Below the pieces are notes generated by a model, which searched no databases, had not been told where the DNA came from, and was given only the letters and a program-made list of their open reading frames with translations. Both the position numbers and the translations under genes were made by a program. 64,000 nucleotides of DNA from Novosphingobium sp. SCN 66-18. GTDB lineage: Bacteria > Pseudomonadota > Alphaproteobacteria > Sphingomonadales > Sphingomonadaceae. Position 1 is the first letter of the stretch. Each line of letters begins with the position of its first letter. Below, in pieces: positions 62,459 to 64,000 of this stretch. The stretch spans positions 26,614-90,613 of the forward strand of contig MEGD01000021.1 of NCBI GenBank assembly GCA_001725355.1. Reading direction: 5' to 3'.

Positions 62459-63262
62459 ATGGATTTCAGCAAGCTGTTCAGCCTTGAAGGCCGCGTGGCG
62501 GTGATTACCGGCGGATCGCGGGGGATCGGCCGGATGCTGGCCGAGGGGTTCCTCGCCGCCGGCTGCGCAAAGGTCTACATCACCGCGCGCAAGGCGGCCG
62601 TGGTGGAGGAAACCGCCCGCGAACTGGGCGATCGCGTGATCGCGCTGCCGGGCGACATCTCCACGCTCGCCGGGATCGAGGCGCTGGCCGAGGATCTGGC
62701 GAAGCTGGAGCCCAAGATCGATATCCTGGTCAACAACGCCGGCGTGGCGTGGGGCGCGGATTTCGAGGACTTCCCGGAAGGCGGCTGGGACAAGGTGATG
62801 AACCTCAACGTCAAGACGCCGTTCTTCCTCACGCAGAAGCTGCACGGGCTGCTCAAGGCGGCCGCGTCGGCGGGGCAACCGGCCAAGGTCATCAACATCG
62901 CCTCGATCGACGGGATGCGGATCAACCCGTGGGAAACCTACAGCTATCAGGCGTCGAAGGCGGCGGTGGTCCACCTGACCCGGCGCATGGCGGCGCGGCT
63001 GATCAAGGACAACATCGTCGTCTCGTGCATCGCGCCCGGCGCCTACCCTTCGGAAATGAACAAGGTGGCGGCGCGCAAGCCGGAGGAATCGGCGCGCGGC
63101 ATCCCGTCCGGCCGGATCGGCGGCACCGAGGATATCGCCGGCGGCGCGATCTATCTGGCCAGCCGCGCGGGCGACTACGTGGTCGGCACGACGATCCCGA
63201 TCGACGGCGGCATCGTCAATGCCTGGATCCCGAGCGAATTCGTCGATCCTTCGGGGCACTGA
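62459..63262 (+). CDS. Short-chain dehydrogenase/reductase
   Basis: 267-residue classical SDR: TGGSRGIG, NNAG, NIASIDG, catalytic YQASK and IDGGIVNAW near the end. The long name-less branch with SLEGRVAVITGG at the start resembles RhlG/FabG-like reductases. ATG 62459 after GAAAGGCA. Last gene of the acyl-CoA dehydrogenase unit; convergent with gmk. Confidence 0.85.
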   Translation: MDFSKLFSLEGRVAVITGGSRGIGRMLAEGFLAAGCAKVYITARKAAVVEETARELGDRVIALPGDISTLAGIEALAEDLAKLEPKIDILVNNAGVAWGADFEDFPEGGWDKVMNLNVKTPFFLTQKLHGLLKAAASAGQPAKVINIASIDGMRINPWETYSYQASKAAVVHLTRRMAARLIKDNIVVSCIAPGAYPSEMNKVAARKPEESARGIPSGRIGGTEDIAGGAIYLASRAGDYVVGTTIPIDGGIVNAWIPSEFVDPSGH

Positions 63263-63304
63263 GGCCGATCGCCGGCAGGTTGCCCGCCTGCCGGCATCCC
63301 GGCC

Positions 63305-63958
63305 CTATCCCCGCATCAATTCGCGGACGAAGCCGATCAGCCCGGTCTGGCGCGCGCGCTTCATGCGTTCGGCGGCGAGGATCTGCTTCACCTTGTCGAA
63401 GCAGCTCTGGATGTCATCGTTGACCACGACATAGTCGTAGCCGTCCCAGTGGCTGATTTCGGCCTGGGCGCGGGCCATGCGGCTGGCGATCACCTCGGCG
63501 CTGTCGGTGCCGCGCCCCGTCAGGCGGCGGTGCAATTCGTCCAGGCTGGGGGGCAGGATGAACACGCGCACCACATCGGTTTCCGCCTTCTGGTAAAGCT
63601 GCTGCGTGCCCTGCCAGTCGATGTCGAACAGGAAATCGCGCCCTTCCTTCAGGCCCGCCCGGATCTGCGCCTTGGGCGTGCCATAGCTGTTGCCGAAGAC
63701 ATGCGCCCATTCGTAGAACGCGCTTTCCTCCACCATGCGGTCGAATTCGGGCTGGCTGACGAAGTAGTAATCCTTGCCGTCGACTTCGCCCGTCCGCATC
63801 GGGCGGGTGGTGACGGACACCGACATCGCGATCTCGTCGTCCTCGTCCAGCAGCTTGCGCGCGATCGTCGTCTTGCCCGCGCCCGATGGCGATGACAGGA
63901 TGAACATCAGCCCCCTGCGATGGAGCGTATCCGTGGTATGCGTGGTGTTATCGGCCAT
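63305..63958 (-). CDS. gmk: Guanylate kinase
   Basis: Phosphorylates GMP to GDP. 217 residues. P-loop SSPSGAGKTT, GMP-binding SVSVTTRPMRTGEVDGKDYYF (in parts) with the Tyr/Arg residues, IDWQGTQQL and the LID segment RLTGRGTDS. ATG 63958. Core gene at the window edge, convergent with the preceding SDR. Confidence 0.95.
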   Translation of the reverse strand: MADNTTHTTDTLHRRGLMFILSSPSGAGKTTIARKLLDEDDEIAMSVSVTTRPMRTGEVDGKDYYFVSQPEFDRMVEESAFYEWAHVFGNSYGTPKAQIRAGLKEGRDFLFDIDWQGTQQLYQKAETDVVRVFILPPSLDELHRRLTGRGTDSAEVIASRMARAQAEISHWDGYDYVVVNDDIQSCFDKVKQILAAERMKRARQTGLIGFVRELMRG

Positions 63959-64000
63959 GCGTGCTAGTGGCGCATGGACAAGGCGGTGGTCAAGGCCGCC

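Noticed and set aside
59879-63259. An open frame of more than 1100 codons on the minus strand
   Set aside because: It is the mirror of the two acyl-CoA dehydrogenases and the SDR on the plus strand. Its translation is Arg/His/Gly-rich low-complexity sequence, a known effect of high-GC codon usage.
63974-64000. Start of another plus-strand gene (ATG GAC AAG GCG) at the right edge
   Set aside because: Only nine codons are visible, divergent from gmk, with no clear ribosome site. It may be real but cannot be supported from this window.

Overview
The window is high-GC DNA of a Sphingomonadaceae-type alphaproteobacterium, most like Novosphingobium or Sphingobium. Four things point there. The housekeeping order mutM / ubiE-ubiB / coaBC-dut is typical of the group. 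A circularly permuted two-piece tmRNA encodes the tag ANDNEALALAA. Proteins closely resemble sphingomonad lignin enzymes (LigM, LigW, LigD-like, LigF-like, lignostilbene dioxygenase). Intergenic palindromic repeats of sphingomonad type are present. No tRNA, rRNA, insertion sequence, prophage or CRISPR array was seen.

Layout. 1-14.8 kb is mostly housekeeping: nicotinamide riboside salvage (pnuC end plus kinase), a thioesterase, ubiG, lysC, a nitronate monooxygenase, dut-coaBC, ubiB-ubiE, mutM, then an isochorismatase-type hydrolase, an alpha/beta hydrolase and a XapX protein. 15-16.7 kb holds a divergent LysR/pirin pair. 17-26.4 kb is a long plus-strand catabolic operon (three glutathione S-transferases, acyl-CoA ligase, a frameshifted PQQ alcohol dehydrogenase, amidohydrolase, phosphatase-like protein, SDR, alpha/beta hydrolase). 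26.4-40.4 kb is a lignin-monomer and dimer section: purU, ligM, metF, two LigD-like SDRs, an MFS transporter, an NTF2-like protein resembling diarylpropane lyase, an aldehyde dehydrogenase, a DUF2490 outer-membrane protein, ligW and a second MFS transporter. 40.5-44.3 kb returns to core functions (ssrA, mscL, lemA, TPM proteins, Nudix). 44.3-49.4 kb holds an SDR, a VOC protein, an aromatic-acid MFS transporter, a MarR regulator and a lignostilbene dioxygenase with a DUF3237 partner. 50-53.4 kb carries part of arginine succinyltransferase catabolism (astB, astA, an M20 hydrolase). 53.8-63.3 kb is an acyl-CoA dehydrogenase/kinase/SDR cluster. gmk closes the window.

How the genes may work together. 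The best reading of the centre is conversion of lignin-derived aromatics to vanillate and protocatechuate. An NTF2-like lyase would turn a beta-1 diarylpropane into a stilbene. The lignostilbene dioxygenase would cleave this to vanillin-type aldehydes. The aldehyde dehydrogenase would oxidise these to vanillate, LigW would supply more vanillate from 5-carboxyvanillate, and LigM would demethylate vanillate onto tetrahydrofolate. MetF and PurU would then recycle the C1 carrier.

The most interesting signal is a 19-bp inverted repeat, consensus TTGTWWG-N5-CWWACAA. It occurs at five promoters: the GST operon, purU/ligM, SDR/MFS, the NTF2-like gene and MarR/lignostilbene dioxygenase. It joins dispersed genes into one putative regulon, for which the MarR protein encoded here is the natural candidate regulator. 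Family assignments come from reading the sequences and remembered family patterns; no database search was run.
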